From Pelosinus sp. IPA-1 (lineage in GTDB: Bacteria; Bacillota; Negativicutes; DSM-13327), in assembly GCF_030269905.1 (NCBI RefSeq), contig NZ_BSVC01000003.1, positions 124,001 to 188,000 of the forward strand: DNA of 64,000 nt. Reading direction: 5' to 3'. The position numbers and the translations under genes are program-made. Below the pieces are notes generated by a model. The model ran no database searches. It saw only the letters and a program-made list of their open reading frames with translations, and had not been told where the DNA came from. Shown here piece after piece: positions 9,589 to 17,900 of this stretch (position 1 is the stretch's first letter; every line of letters starts with the position of its first letter).

Positions 9589-9604
9589 CCCTTTATAGAA
9601 AGGG
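9589..9604 (+). promoter_or_regulatory. Stem-loop masking the toxin ribosome binding site
   Basis: Perfect 6-bp stem CCCTTT-ATAG-AAAGGG whose right arm is the first part of the AAAGGGGG ribosome binding site. Such occlusion is typical of type I toxin mRNAs. Confidence 0.6.
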
Positions 9605-9614
9605 GGTGGTGCTT

Positions 9615-9689
9615 ATGACTACATATGAGACGTTGTCTTTTGCAGTCGCATTTGCTACGTTAATCGTATTAATCATAAAAAAGAAATAA
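9615..9689 (+). CDS. Holin-like type I toxin peptide (24 aa)
   Basis: A tiny membrane peptide, MTTYETLSFAVAFATL and then VLIIKKK: a short polar N-terminus, one hydrophobic helix of about 15 residues and a lysine tail. This fits the putative holin-like toxin family of Firmicutes type I toxin-antitoxin systems. It has a very strong AAAGGGGGTGG ribosome binding site partly buried in a stem-loop. The longer frame starting further upstream in the same phase is not credible, as it would begin inside the upstream GC-rich hairpin. The last codons overlap the terminator of a convergent antisense RNA. The likely action is membrane depolarisation when the antitoxin RNA is lost. Confidence 0.8.
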   Translation: MTTYETLSFAVAFATLIVLIIKKK

Positions 9690-9795
9690 CCGCCCCTGAC
9701 CAAGGTCTGCGGTTATTTCTTAATAACTCTAGCTTGGGCTAACCCTTCGGTTAGACAACCTGCTGGGCTGGCGTGTTAGCGCACGTCAGTCCTTT
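9683..9795 (-). ncRNA. Antisense antitoxin RNA of the type I module
   Basis: Predicted RNA of about 113 nt, read from a near-consensus promoter toward the toxin gene. It ends in the inverted repeat GAAATAACCGC / GCGGTTATTTC (9683-9693 / 9709-9719), which on the minus strand is followed by TTTTTTATG, a proper intrinsic terminator. The 3' part is complementary to the end of the toxin mRNA. The body contains a GCTAACC-CTTC-GGTTAG-type hairpin. A decayed relative lies at 23976-24050. Ends are predicted, not measured. Confidence 0.7.
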
Positions 9796-9801
9796 TCTTA
9801 T

Positions 9802-9830
9802 ATTATACCCATAGATTGTAAAATATGCAA
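9802..9830 (-). promoter_or_regulatory. Promoter of the antisense antitoxin RNA
   Basis: On the minus strand: TTGCAT (-35), exactly 17 bases, TATAAT (-10). Transcription would begin near 9795. It is stronger by eye than the toxin promoter, as expected for an unstable antitoxin RNA. Confidence 0.75.
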
Positions 9831-9919
9831 CTGACCAGGAAATAATTCGAGTCCAAGAATAGCAATTTTATGATCATCCTTAAAAATAGAAAAAAACAAA
9901 TAATAAGGGGGAAATATTG

Positions 9920-10207
9920 ATGTTTCTTATAATTTTGAATTACGTTAAACCATTGGAGTATCTTGATCAATTAATACCAGCGCACATTGAGTTTCTGGAT
10001 CGGTTCTATAATCAATCGAAGTTCCTTGTCTCAGGGCGTAGAAATCCACGAGTTGGTGGAGTTATTATTGCTAAAGCGAGCAGTGAAGAAGAAGTATGGG
10101 ATATAATCAAACAAGATCCTTTTCATAGTAATGGAGCAGCAGAGTATGAAGTTATTGAGTTTATCCCATCCAAATATGATCCACGCTTTGAAGGTCTTTT
10201 GAGTTAA
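9920..10207 (+). CDS. YciI-family protein
   Basis: A 95-residue single-domain protein of the YCII family (dimeric alpha/beta fold related to ferredoxin-like enzymes, cellular role uncertain). The family pattern is visible: a beta strand MFLIILNYVKP, LIPAHIEFLDRFYNQSKFLVSG, GGVIIAKASSEEEVWDIIKQDPFHSNGAAEYEVIEF split over two strands and a helix. The ATG follows AAGGGGG; the TTG codon immediately before it is less likely. It stands alone between the toxin locus and a repeat element. Confidence 0.8.
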   Translation: MFLIILNYVKPLEYLDQLIPAHIEFLDRFYNQSKFLVSGRRNPRVGGVIIAKASSEEEVWDIIKQDPFHSNGAAEYEVIEFIPSKYDPRFEGLLS

Positions 10208-10230
10208 AGCAAAAGGAAAACCGGCTCAAG

Positions 10231-10428
10231 GGGACAAAGGGATAGGTTATTTGCCCCGAGAGATGGAAGATGGCAAGATATTGTTGAGATATATTAAAGA
10301 GAAGCTACCCATAATCTACTAATAAGTTAGATTGTGGGTAGCTTCTCTTAGATTGGACATAACGATAAAATATGAACAATTTACAGGTTAATGTCCCTAA
10401 TGGGGACATTAACCTGTCCCGTTTCCCC
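10231..10428. repeat. MITE/REP-like element with hairpin, copy 2
   Basis: Left end GGGATAGGTTATTTGCCCC (10239-10257) followed by the family signature CGAGAGATGGAAG, central hairpin 10296-10348, right end GGGACATTAACCTGTCCC (10402-10419). It is shorter than the longest copies because the segment between left end and hairpin is reduced. Near its right end is an extra 15-bp perfect inverted repeat, ACAGGTTAATGTCCC / GGGACATTAACCTGT. It follows the YciI gene directly. Confidence 0.85.
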
Positions 10429-10498
10429 ATATAAATGGTAACATGGACCGCTGGAGTGCATAAAATAATATGACATAATAAAGGAAAGGAGATTTAAT

Positions 10499-12064
10499 GT
10501 GATAAGCTCCAGATTTATCTTTAAGAAGTTTAAGCAACTGGCGCTAAAAACCAGTACTCCAGTGTTGTCTATAGCCAATCTGCCCATGCTGTTCTCACTT
10601 GACGATTGGCTTTTTATAATGAGACGGATAGAAAATGGTAAATGGTCAAATGTGTCCAATGCTGAGAAAAAGGCTAAATTACGTAATAAGAATACTAATA
10701 TCATTACCTTTAAAGATGTGGAAGGTAATGATGAAGCCAAGCAAGAATTGAAAGAGATTTTAGAGTTTATCAAGCATCCCAAGAAATTTAGTAATTTGGG
10801 TGCTCGTATTCCTAAAGGAGTTCTGTTGTACGGGCCTCCCGGCACAGGTAAAACATTACTGGCAAAGGCGCTGGCAGGTGAGGCAGGAGTACCTTTCTTA
10901 AGTATCAGCGGTTCCCAATTCGTAGAGATGTACGTTGGTGTTGGTGCTTCCAGGGTGCGTGATCTATTTAAGGAAGGACGGAAGAAGGCACCATGTATTA
11001 TCTTCATTGACGAGATTGATGCGGTTGGGCGGCAGCGTGGAGCTGGTGTAGGTGGCGGAAATGATGAACGAGAACAAACCCTTAATCAGTTGCTAGTAGA
11101 AATGGATGGATTCGAGGCTAATAAAGGTGTCTTTGTTGTGGCAGCCACCAATCGAACGGATATTCTCGATTCGGCACTTTTACGACCTGGACGGTTCGAC
11201 CGCCGTATTGTAGTCGATCGACCAGATCTTATGGGACGTCTTAACATATTAAAAGTGCATACTAGGAATAAGCCCTTAGCAGATAAGATGGATCTTGAAG
11301 TCCTCGCCCGCCGCACACTTGGTTTTACAGGAGCTGATCTCAGTAATGTAGTGAACGAAGCTGCCATTCTTGCCGCGCGCCAAGGGAAAACATGTATAGA
11401 GATGCATGATATGGAGGAAGCGGTGGAACGTGTAGTGGCAGGACCGGAGCGTAAAAGCCGTTTTATCAACGCAATAGATAAGAAACTTACTGCGTACCAT
11501 GAAGCTGGTCATGTTTTAGTCGCAATGCTTCTAAGGCACGCTGACCCGATTCATAGGGTGTCTATTATTCCACGGGGGCAGGCTGGTGGATATACTCTTA
11601 CATTGGGGAAGGAAGATCGCTATTGTCTTACTAGGTCAGAAATTTTCGATCAGATTAAAATTCTGCTGGGTGGTCGAGCATCTGAAAACCTAATATTTAA
11701 TGAAACGAGCACCGGAGTCCATAATGATCTAATACAGGCCACCGAGCTTGCACGTAAAATGGTCTGTGAATACGGCATGAGCGAGACCTTGGGGCCAGTC
11801 GCTTTATCGCGATCTAAGGAACAAGTCTTCTTGGGTCGTGATATTGCTCGCGGCCCCAATAATAGCCAGGAAATGGAGTATACCATAGATAAAGAAATAT
11901 GCCAGATACTAGAGAACGCTTATAGAAAAGCCGAAGAAATAATCAAATCCAATCTTGATAAGCTACAGCTGATTGCAACTACCCTATTAGAGCGAGAAAA
12001 GTTGGATGGTGAAGAACTTCGTCAATTGCTAGGAAGACTGAATAGGGAAGATAAAGATTACTAA
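10499..12064 (+). CDS. FtsH-like AAA+ zinc protease without a typical transmembrane anchor
   Basis: ATP-dependent metalloprotease of the FtsH family. The AAA module is intact: Walker A GPPGTGKT (about 112-119), Walker [11 protein letters not shown], and the second region of homology [19 protein letters not shown]. The protease domain has HEAGH (334-338) and the third-ligand region [15 protein letters not shown]. In normal FtsH about 120-190 residues with two membrane helices precede the AAA domain. Here there are only about 70, with at most one weak hydrophobic stretch ([13 protein letters not shown]) interrupted by two aspartates. The GTG start has AAGGAG upstream; an ATG two bases earlier is out of frame. 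It is probably a soluble or peripherally bound paralogue, and the housekeeping FtsH must be elsewhere. Confidence 0.88.
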   Translation: MISSRFIFKKFKQLALKTSTPVLSIANLPMLFSLDDWLFIMRRIENGKWSNVSNAEKKAKLRNKNTNIITFKDVEGNDEAKQELKEILEFIKHPKKFSNLGARIPKGVLLYGPPGTGKTLLAKALAGEAGVPFLSISGSQFVEMYVGVGASRVRDLFKEGRKKAPCIIFIDEIDAVGRQRGAGVGGGNDEREQTLNQLLVEMDGFEANKGVFVVAATNRTDILDSALLRPGRFDRRIVVDRPDLMGRLNILKVHTRNKPLADKMDLEVLARRTLGFTGADLSNVVNEAAILAARQGKTCIEMHDMEEAVERVVAGPERKSRFINAIDKKLTAYHEAGHVLVAMLLRHADPIHRVSIIPRGQAGGYTLTLGKEDRYCLTRSEIFDQIKILLGGRASENLIFNETSTGVHNDLIQATELARKMVCEYGMSETLGPVALSRSKEQVFLGRDIARGPNNSQEMEYTIDKEICQILENAYRKAEEIIKSNLDKLQLIATTLLEREKLDGEELRQLLGRLNREDKDY

Positions 12065-12074
12065 ATTAAGCTTC

Positions 12075-12315
12075 TTTGTTACGATAAAGGCAACTACCAG
12101 GTTGCTAGAAGAAGCCTGAAACAGAACGTTCCCTTGGTAAAATAACGCTTATAATGTAAAAATAAAGCAGCATTTAGTATTTATGCAAGAGAAGCTACCC
12201 ATAATCTACCTTTCTAGTAGATTGTGGGTAGCTTCTCGAGATTTGACATAACAATGAAATGCAGACTGTTTAAAGTTATCATTCTTAATAAGGACAATAA
12301 CTTATCGCCGTATTA
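12075..12315. repeat. MITE/REP-like element, copy 3 (decayed)
   Basis: Keeps the internal block ATAAAGGCAACTACC..TTGGTAAAATAA.., the hairpin (12188-12237) and TTTGACATAACAATGAAAT, with a degraded right end (AAGGACAATAACTTATC) and no left terminal repeat. It fills the space between the FtsH-like gene and the next promoter. The rest of this gap holds only AT-rich promoter-like DNA. Confidence 0.75.
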
Positions 12316-12422
12316 TCCCTCTTTTGACATTCCTTTTGCGTCAACAAGAACACATTGCACTTAATTCACATAATATATAATAATTAGTCCCGCGTCTATC
12401 TTTATAAATGGAGGAATTGACA

Positions 12423-13376
12423 ATGTCACATTTTACAAATCATTTTGGCGTCATTGCAGATTTTTCGGACAGAAGAGTCAGTATTTTTGACACCGACGAT
12501 TTGACCCTCGTGCAGCACATCCCGTTAGAAGCTGATGTTATAGATGTAGCACTGACGAGCGATTGCCGACGGGCGGTTGTAACTTCTTTCAATAGCAAAA
12601 CTATATTTCAAATCGACTTGAGCGAGAGTCCGGCCAAAGTGGTTGGCAGCGCAACTACCGCTACTTTCCTTGAAGACGTTCAGATCACCCCCGATGACAT
12701 GTTTGCGTTGAGCGTGGATGGTTCTGCTGCAGATCAAAACATTGTGTCCTATTCTCTGAGAAAAAATGCTTTTGTCTCCACACTGGCAACTAGTGCTCAA
12801 GCTGTCGCTATATCTCCGATGTGCGACGGACTGGTATTAACCGCTGTATCGAGTACTAACAGCGTTCGGCGGTTTATGATTAACCGCTGCGGTGACCTCA
12901 AGGACACCGAGCAGCAATTCCCTGCTGGGACGAACCCTATTAACATAAACTTTAGCCCCAACGGAGATTTTGCCTTTGTAGTCGATTTCGCTGGCTTTAT
13001 CAGTGTGCTGAGCACCGTTATTCCGGACAAAATCAGCTTGATCAGTACTATACCGGCATCCAGTCAGCCGCAAAGCATGGCTATTTCCAGGAATGGCAGG
13101 CATTTATTCGTTCTAGGATCGAGCAATGTTGACATTTTTACCTTCGACTCGGTTTCTGGAAGCTTGGCCCTGGCGCGTTCCTTTGCCCACGGCCTTCAGA
13201 TCACAGCCTTTTTTGGCGTTGACCAAATAGCCCTTGACCCCAGTGAAACCAGGCTGTTTATTTCCGCTGCGGGGCAAGTGGCTGTATTTACTACTTTCGG
13301 CACCCTTTTAGGAACAGTAGCCGATATCTCCGGCCCCGGTGGTTTGGCCATTTGTCCGCATAAGTGCCTTTATTAA
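12423..13376 (+). CDS. YVTN/YncE-like beta-propeller protein of unknown function
   Basis: 317 residues built of repeating beta-propeller blades: VTSFNSKTIFQIDLSE, VQITPDDMFALSVDG, VAISPMCDGLVLTAV, INFSPNGDFAFVVDF, MAISRNGRHLFVLGS and IALDPSETRLFISAA mark the recurring xxISPDGxxLFV pattern. No signal peptide or catalytic motif is seen, so it is probably cytoplasmic or spore/cell-surface associated by an unknown route. The ATG with GGAGG 8 bases upstream is used; an in-frame ATG five codons earlier contains that ribosome binding site. It stands alone, flanked on both sides by repeat elements. Function cannot be assigned. Confidence 0.8.
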   Translation: MSHFTNHFGVIADFSDRRVSIFDTDDLTLVQHIPLEADVIDVALTSDCRRAVVTSFNSKTIFQIDLSESPAKVVGSATTATFLEDVQITPDDMFALSVDGSAADQNIVSYSLRKNAFVSTLATSAQAVAISPMCDGLVLTAVSSTNSVRRFMINRCGDLKDTEQQFPAGTNPININFSPNGDFAFVVDFAGFISVLSTVIPDKISLISTIPASSQPQSMAISRNGRHLFVLGSSNVDIFTFDSVSGSLALARSFAHGLQITAFFGVDQIALDPSETRLFISAAGQVAVFTTFGTLLGTVADISGPGGLAICPHKCLY

Positions 13377-13386
13377 TGGTCACAAG

Positions 13387-13540
13387 GGGACAGGTTGTTT
13401 GTCCCGAGAGATGGAAGAGGCAATATAATAATGAAGCTAATCTTAAACTCGATTCTTATTGGGATTAAAGAAACTGCCGATTGATAAGAAACCTAAAACA
13501 GCGCATTGCTTTGGTAAAATAATTAATGTAAAAATATAGT
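13387..13540. repeat. MITE/REP-like element, copy 4 (left half only)
   Basis: Begins with the best left terminal repeat, GGGACAGGTTGTTTGTCCC, followed by CGAGAGATGGAAGAGG and the internal block CTTATTGGGATTAAAGAAA..TTGGTAAAATAAT. The family similarity stops at about 13540, before the hairpin, where tRNA-like sequence begins. Confidence 0.85.
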
Positions 13541-13620
13541 AGCGAGATGGGTGATTCTAGAGAGTTCTTTTTAACTACCTGTATTGATTTTTGGTCGATG
13601 GTTCGAATCCTCCACATCCC
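13541..13620 (+). other. tRNA 3'-end-like remnant
   Basis: GGTCGATGGTTCGAATCC resembles the variable loop and T-arm of a tRNA (tRNA-Ile in many Firmicutes is very similar), followed by an acceptor-like CACATCCC. No matching 5' acceptor, D-arm or anticodon arm is present, the T-stem has mismatches, and there is no CCA. It is followed by a strong terminator, as at the end of a tRNA operon. Interpreted as a decayed tRNA end joined to half an element. Confidence 0.4.
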
Positions 13621-13630
13621 TTAATAGCAC

Positions 13631-13676
13631 AAAACCGGCAAGGTTCAGAGATTCTGAGCCTTGCCGGTTTTTTTTG
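13631..13676 (+). terminator. Strong intrinsic terminator
   Basis: 19-bp stem (one G-T wobble) AAAACCGGCAAGG.. / ..CCTTGCCGGTTTT with a 3-nt loop, followed by a run of T. It faces the minus-strand murI and could act in both directions. Confidence 0.85.
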
Positions 13677-13726
13677 TATTATTGGGACTGTTAACTTGCG
13701 TCTAGAACTGTCCTTTAGAACAAGCT

Positions 13727-14512
13727 TTATTTTACGTTAATGTCATCTAATCTTTTAAATAATTTACTGTATTCATCTAATTTTGCTTTATCCTCAACCT
13801 TGAATCCTGAATTATAGAAGATAATATTACCATTACCTTCATTTAAAGAGTTCATTTTTTTCAAAGTTCTTTTTAGATTGTTTACAGTACCAATGTTTCC
13901 ATCAATTATATTGATATCTGATGGAAGTAACTTTCTAAACATATCCGTATAGAAAGAAAAATGAGTACAGCCTAAAACAATGGTTTCATACTTACTTACA
14001 TCATATTTAGATAACTGTTCTTGAAGATAAGGTAATACTATTTGTTCATTGAACTCAAACCTTTCTGAGAATTGAACCAATCCTGGAAGTGGTAGTAAGT
14101 CAACAATGTGTTCATTATCTAATTTAGTAATAAGATTTTGTAGTTTCTCTTCTTTTAGAGTCAAAGTAGTAGCCGTTACCAAAATTCGTTTATTTACATT
14201 CTTATTTTTTTCAACGGCTGGTTTTACAGCAGGTTCCATGCCTATGATTGGAATAGTATATTTAGACCTTAAATCTTCGATTGATACGCTTGTAGCAGTA
14301 TTACAGGCAATCACTATGGCTTTAACTTGCTGTTGGATAATAAACTCTATTGCATTGAAAATATGTTTTTTCACTTCGTCTTTCGGTTTTGGCCCATATG
14401 GAACATTTAATGTATCTGCGTAATATATATAATCTTCATTAGGTAACAATTTTAATGCGGCATGTAATACTGTAATACCTCCGACACCAGAATCAAAAAA
14501 ACCGATTTGCAT
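13727..14512 (-). CDS. murI: Glutamate racemase
   Basis: Makes D-glutamate for peptidoglycan in the cytoplasm. 261 residues with the racemase pattern: GFFDSGVGGITVLHAAL at the N-terminus, YADTLNVPYGPK, the two catalytic cysteines in ACNTAT (Cys70) and LGCTHF (Cys182), and GMEPAVKPA. The ATG has TTGGAGG upstream. The AT-rich codon use (many AAA, AAT, TTT) contrasts with the neighbouring GC-richer glucan synthase gene. It stands alone. MurI or RacE naming depends on regulation that the sequence does not show. Confidence 0.93.
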   Translation of the reverse strand: MQIGFFDSGVGGITVLHAALKLLPNEDYIYYADTLNVPYGPKPKDEVKKHIFNAIEFIIQQQVKAIVIACNTATSVSIEDLRSKYTIPIIGMEPAVKPAVEKNKNVNKRILVTATTLTLKEEKLQNLITKLDNEHIVDLLPLPGLVQFSERFEFNEQIVLPYLQEQLSKYDVSKYETIVLGCTHFSFYTDMFRKLLPSDINIIDGNIGTVNNLKRTLKKMNSLNEGNGNIIFYNSGFKVEDKAKLDEYSKLFKRLDDINVK

Positions 14513-14640
14513 TTCTATTCCTCCAATAAATAAAATCTATATGCAAATTTAACATACATGTAGATTAATTATACTATAATAACAGTTTATTCACATAATC
14601 TTATATTCTTCATCTTAATTTTGTAGGATGTAGCAATTAT

Positions 14641-14694
14641 AAAGAAGCTGCCCATAATCTACCATGTTAGTAGATTTATGGGCAGCTTCTCTTT
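14641..14694. repeat. Hairpin element, copy 5 (hairpin and short right arm)
   Basis: AAAGAAGCTGCCCATAATCTACC..TAGTAGATTTATGGGCAGCTTCTC stem-loop followed by TTTGACATACCGATAAAAT. No terminal repeats remain. Downstream to 14963 lies about 270 bp without a gene. Part of it (14724-14822) is open on the minus strand for about 32 codons, but I recognise no protein; the rest is an AT-rich leader. Confidence 0.85.
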
Positions 14695-14963
14695 TATTTG
14701 ACATACCGATAAAATAATGTTTTTTATGGGGCCAGAAGCCTGCCCCTTCTGCTGCTGACTTTTTCGGTGGTTTCGAACGTCCCAAGTGTCACATACGCCG
14801 CCACTGTCCTATGAAATGCGCTTTATGATAGAAATTACCGAAATTTACAATTAATAATTAGTACTGCAAAGGGGTATATTTTTAATGAATCTATTTCTAC
14901 CAGCAGTATCGTATGGAATAAACGATAATTACATTTCAATCTTTGATTGTCTTTGGGAGGACT

Positions 14964-17900
14964 ATGCTTTTACATACAGAACAACTCCGACAAAAAGCTC
15001 ATGAACTTGCATTGACTCATGATCCTTATGTGAGACGTTGGCCAGCAAAGCGCCTATGGCGGGATTTTTATGCCGACATTGAAAAATTACGCGCATTTAT
15101 TCGTTCTCTACAGGAAGGTGATGCAAGTTGTTTGCAGCCCGCAGAAGAATGGCTTTTGGATCATGCTGAATTCATCGACGAACAGGTGCTGGTCATCCGT
15201 CATCAGCTTCCTGGTGCCTTTTTGCGAAATTTGCCCGATTTACGTAAGACCGGCAAAACAAGGATACTATCTATTTGTGCTGACTATCTCGAGCATGTGG
15301 ACGGGCATCTAGATGAGGATTCTCTCATCTCATATATCAATTTTTACCAGGAAGTAACAGTTTTGACTATAGCAGAGGTGTGGGCTGTCCCGCTTATTTT
15401 GCGTATCGCCTTAATCCGGCGCCTGGTCGCAGTCATGGAACTAGTTCGCGAACGGCGCGAAGTGTGTACTTTAACCGAACGGCTGCTGGCACGTTTGGAG
15501 TCGGCGAAGTTAAACCCGGAAGTGCTAAAGGTCGCTCTTGAAGAAGCAGGCCGGGATATGTTGCTTTCTGGCTGCCAGATTGCCTACTTGGTCAGGCGTC
15601 TGCGTGAGTGGGCAGATGATTCGGCAACTGTGCGGGAATGGCTAATGTGCAAGTTAGAAAATGGCCCCGAAAGCCTGGATCAAATTGTTTCCTACGAGTA
15701 TCAGCTTCAGGCAGCCTATCAAGTATCTACAGGTAACCTTATGGGAAGTCTGCGTAAAATATCCCGCTTGGATTGGCAAGAACGGTTTGAACAGATTTGT
15801 ATGGTTGAACATACACTGCGTGGAGAAAATACAGGTACATACCAGCTTCTTGATTTCTCAAGCCGCGACGTGCTACGTAAGCGTCTTGAAAATTTGGCCT
15901 TTCGCCTGCATGTGCCGGAAAATCTAGTGGCGCAGCAGGCCGTCGAGCTTGCTGCGAAGGAATATGAACAGGCGTGTATAGAGTGTGCAAAAGTAAGCGA
16001 GGCAGCATGCGGTCCGGTTATGCTGGACGAAATGCCACGCCAGGTATTTGCTGCATACTATCTGCTCGAAGCGGATGGCGTCAAGGAACTGCGGAATGCG
16101 CTGAAGATCTGTGGCACTCCTTCGCATTTACCGGAATTAGAAATGTTACGTCGTTCCACTGGTACATATTTTACTGCTCTGACAGGATTATTCATGGTTT
16201 TCCTTCTTGGATTTGCCTGGTGGGTATCCGGGGGCTCAAGCTTTACCATTACCCAGTGGGTGATCGTTATACTGGCGCTGTGTTTACCTGTCAGCGAATG
16301 GGCCATCACGGCGGCACACTGGCTTATAGAATGCATCAGGCAGCCACGGGCGCTACTCCGGTACGATTTCTCGCGCGGTGTTCCACCGGATGCAACAACA
16401 ATGGTGGTCATTCCCATTATTTGGTCCACGGTCAAAGAGGTGCAGGAATTGGCGGATCGGCTGGAACTACACTACTTGGCAAACCGCTATTCGAATATTC
16501 ATTTTGCTCTCCTAGGCGATTTTACCGATGCAAGTGAGGAAAAGCTGCCGGAAGATGCTGCTATTCATGCTGCCGCCTGCGCAATTATTGAGGAGTTAAA
16601 CCGCACATACTCTGGCCCTGATGGGAACACCTTTCACCTCTTTCAGCGCCGCAGGATGTGGAACCCTTCCGAGGGAGTATGGATGGGTTGGGAACGCAAG
16701 CGGGGTAAATTGGTGGAATTTGTTGAACTGCTTAAAGGAAAGACTGATACAACCTATGATTTTGTAGTTGGAGACACAGACGTCTTGCCGCGAATCCGTT
16801 ACGTAATCACCCTTGATGCGGACACGGAACTACCGTTGGAAAGCGTGCAACGGATAATCGGTACCATGCATTTGCCCTATAATCGGCCACGGCTAAACCA
16901 TAATCGGACAAGGGTCGTCGAGGGATACGGCGTATTGCAGCCACGTATTGGCATTAGCCACGACGCGGCCTTGCGCTCGCGCTTCGCTTATCTGTGGTCA
17001 GTGGACCCGGGAATCGATCCATATGTCTTTGCCGCCTCCGACCCATACCAAGATGGATTGGGTCAGGGCATTTTTACGGGAAAGGGTATATTTGATGTTG
17101 ATACTTTTGCGCAAGTTTTATGCGAGCGCATCCCGGAAAACCGGGTACTTAGTCATGATTTGCTAGAAGGTGGATTTTTACGCGCTGGTCTACTGTCAGA
17201 TATCGAATTAATTGATGACCATCCAGCTGTGTTTAGTGCCTATCAAATGAGAATGCACCGCTGGGTGCGTGGGGACTGGCAACTCATTCCATGGCTGTTA
17301 CACAGTGTTGCCGATCGCCGGGGAATAGTTCTGCCGGTTGATTTATCCTCTCTCACCCGCTGGCAGATCATTGACAATTTGCGGCGCAGTGTGCTGCCTC
17401 CGGTGCTGTTTGCCATACTACTGCTTGGGATGAACGTACTGCCAGGTTCTTCAGGTCACTGGATTGTCTTTATGGTCGCTACCTTATTGTTGCCGTTACT
17501 TCGCCAGTTGGTGGCGGTGAGGTGGGTTATTGGGCATCCGCGGAGTTTACTGGGTACCGCCGCTCAAGTTTTGGTAAGCATAATGACAATGCCGTTTCAG
17601 AGTGTGCTTTTGCTGGATGCAATCGTCAGAACTTTGTACCGTTTAGTTGTGACAAAACGTCATTTACTTGAATGGGTGAGTGCGGCGGAGGTCGAACGCA
17701 GGCAGCGGGGTGGGCGCTACCCCGTGTTGATGGGAATGTATGGAGGCTATGGGGTAGTGTTTCTTTTTGTGCTGGCGACGGCGACTAGTACCGTTCCGGC
17801 TCTGCGGTGGACAGGCCTGGCGTTTTGTGCTTTATGGGCCGTTGCTCCTTTTGCGATCCGCTGGTTGAACCAACCTGTGCAGCAACCTGAGCAACCGCTG

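Noticed and set aside
10381-11007. 208-codon minus-strand frame
   Set aside because: It lies opposite the conserved start of the FtsH-like gene and extends into a repeat element; no motif.
12408-12422. Earlier ATG start for the beta-propeller gene
   Set aside because: That ATG overlaps the GGAGG ribosome binding site serving the ATG five codons later.
13541-13620. Intact tRNA gene
   Set aside because: Only T-arm-like and 3' acceptor-like sequence is present; D-arm, anticodon arm and matching 5' acceptor are missing and the T-stem has mismatches.
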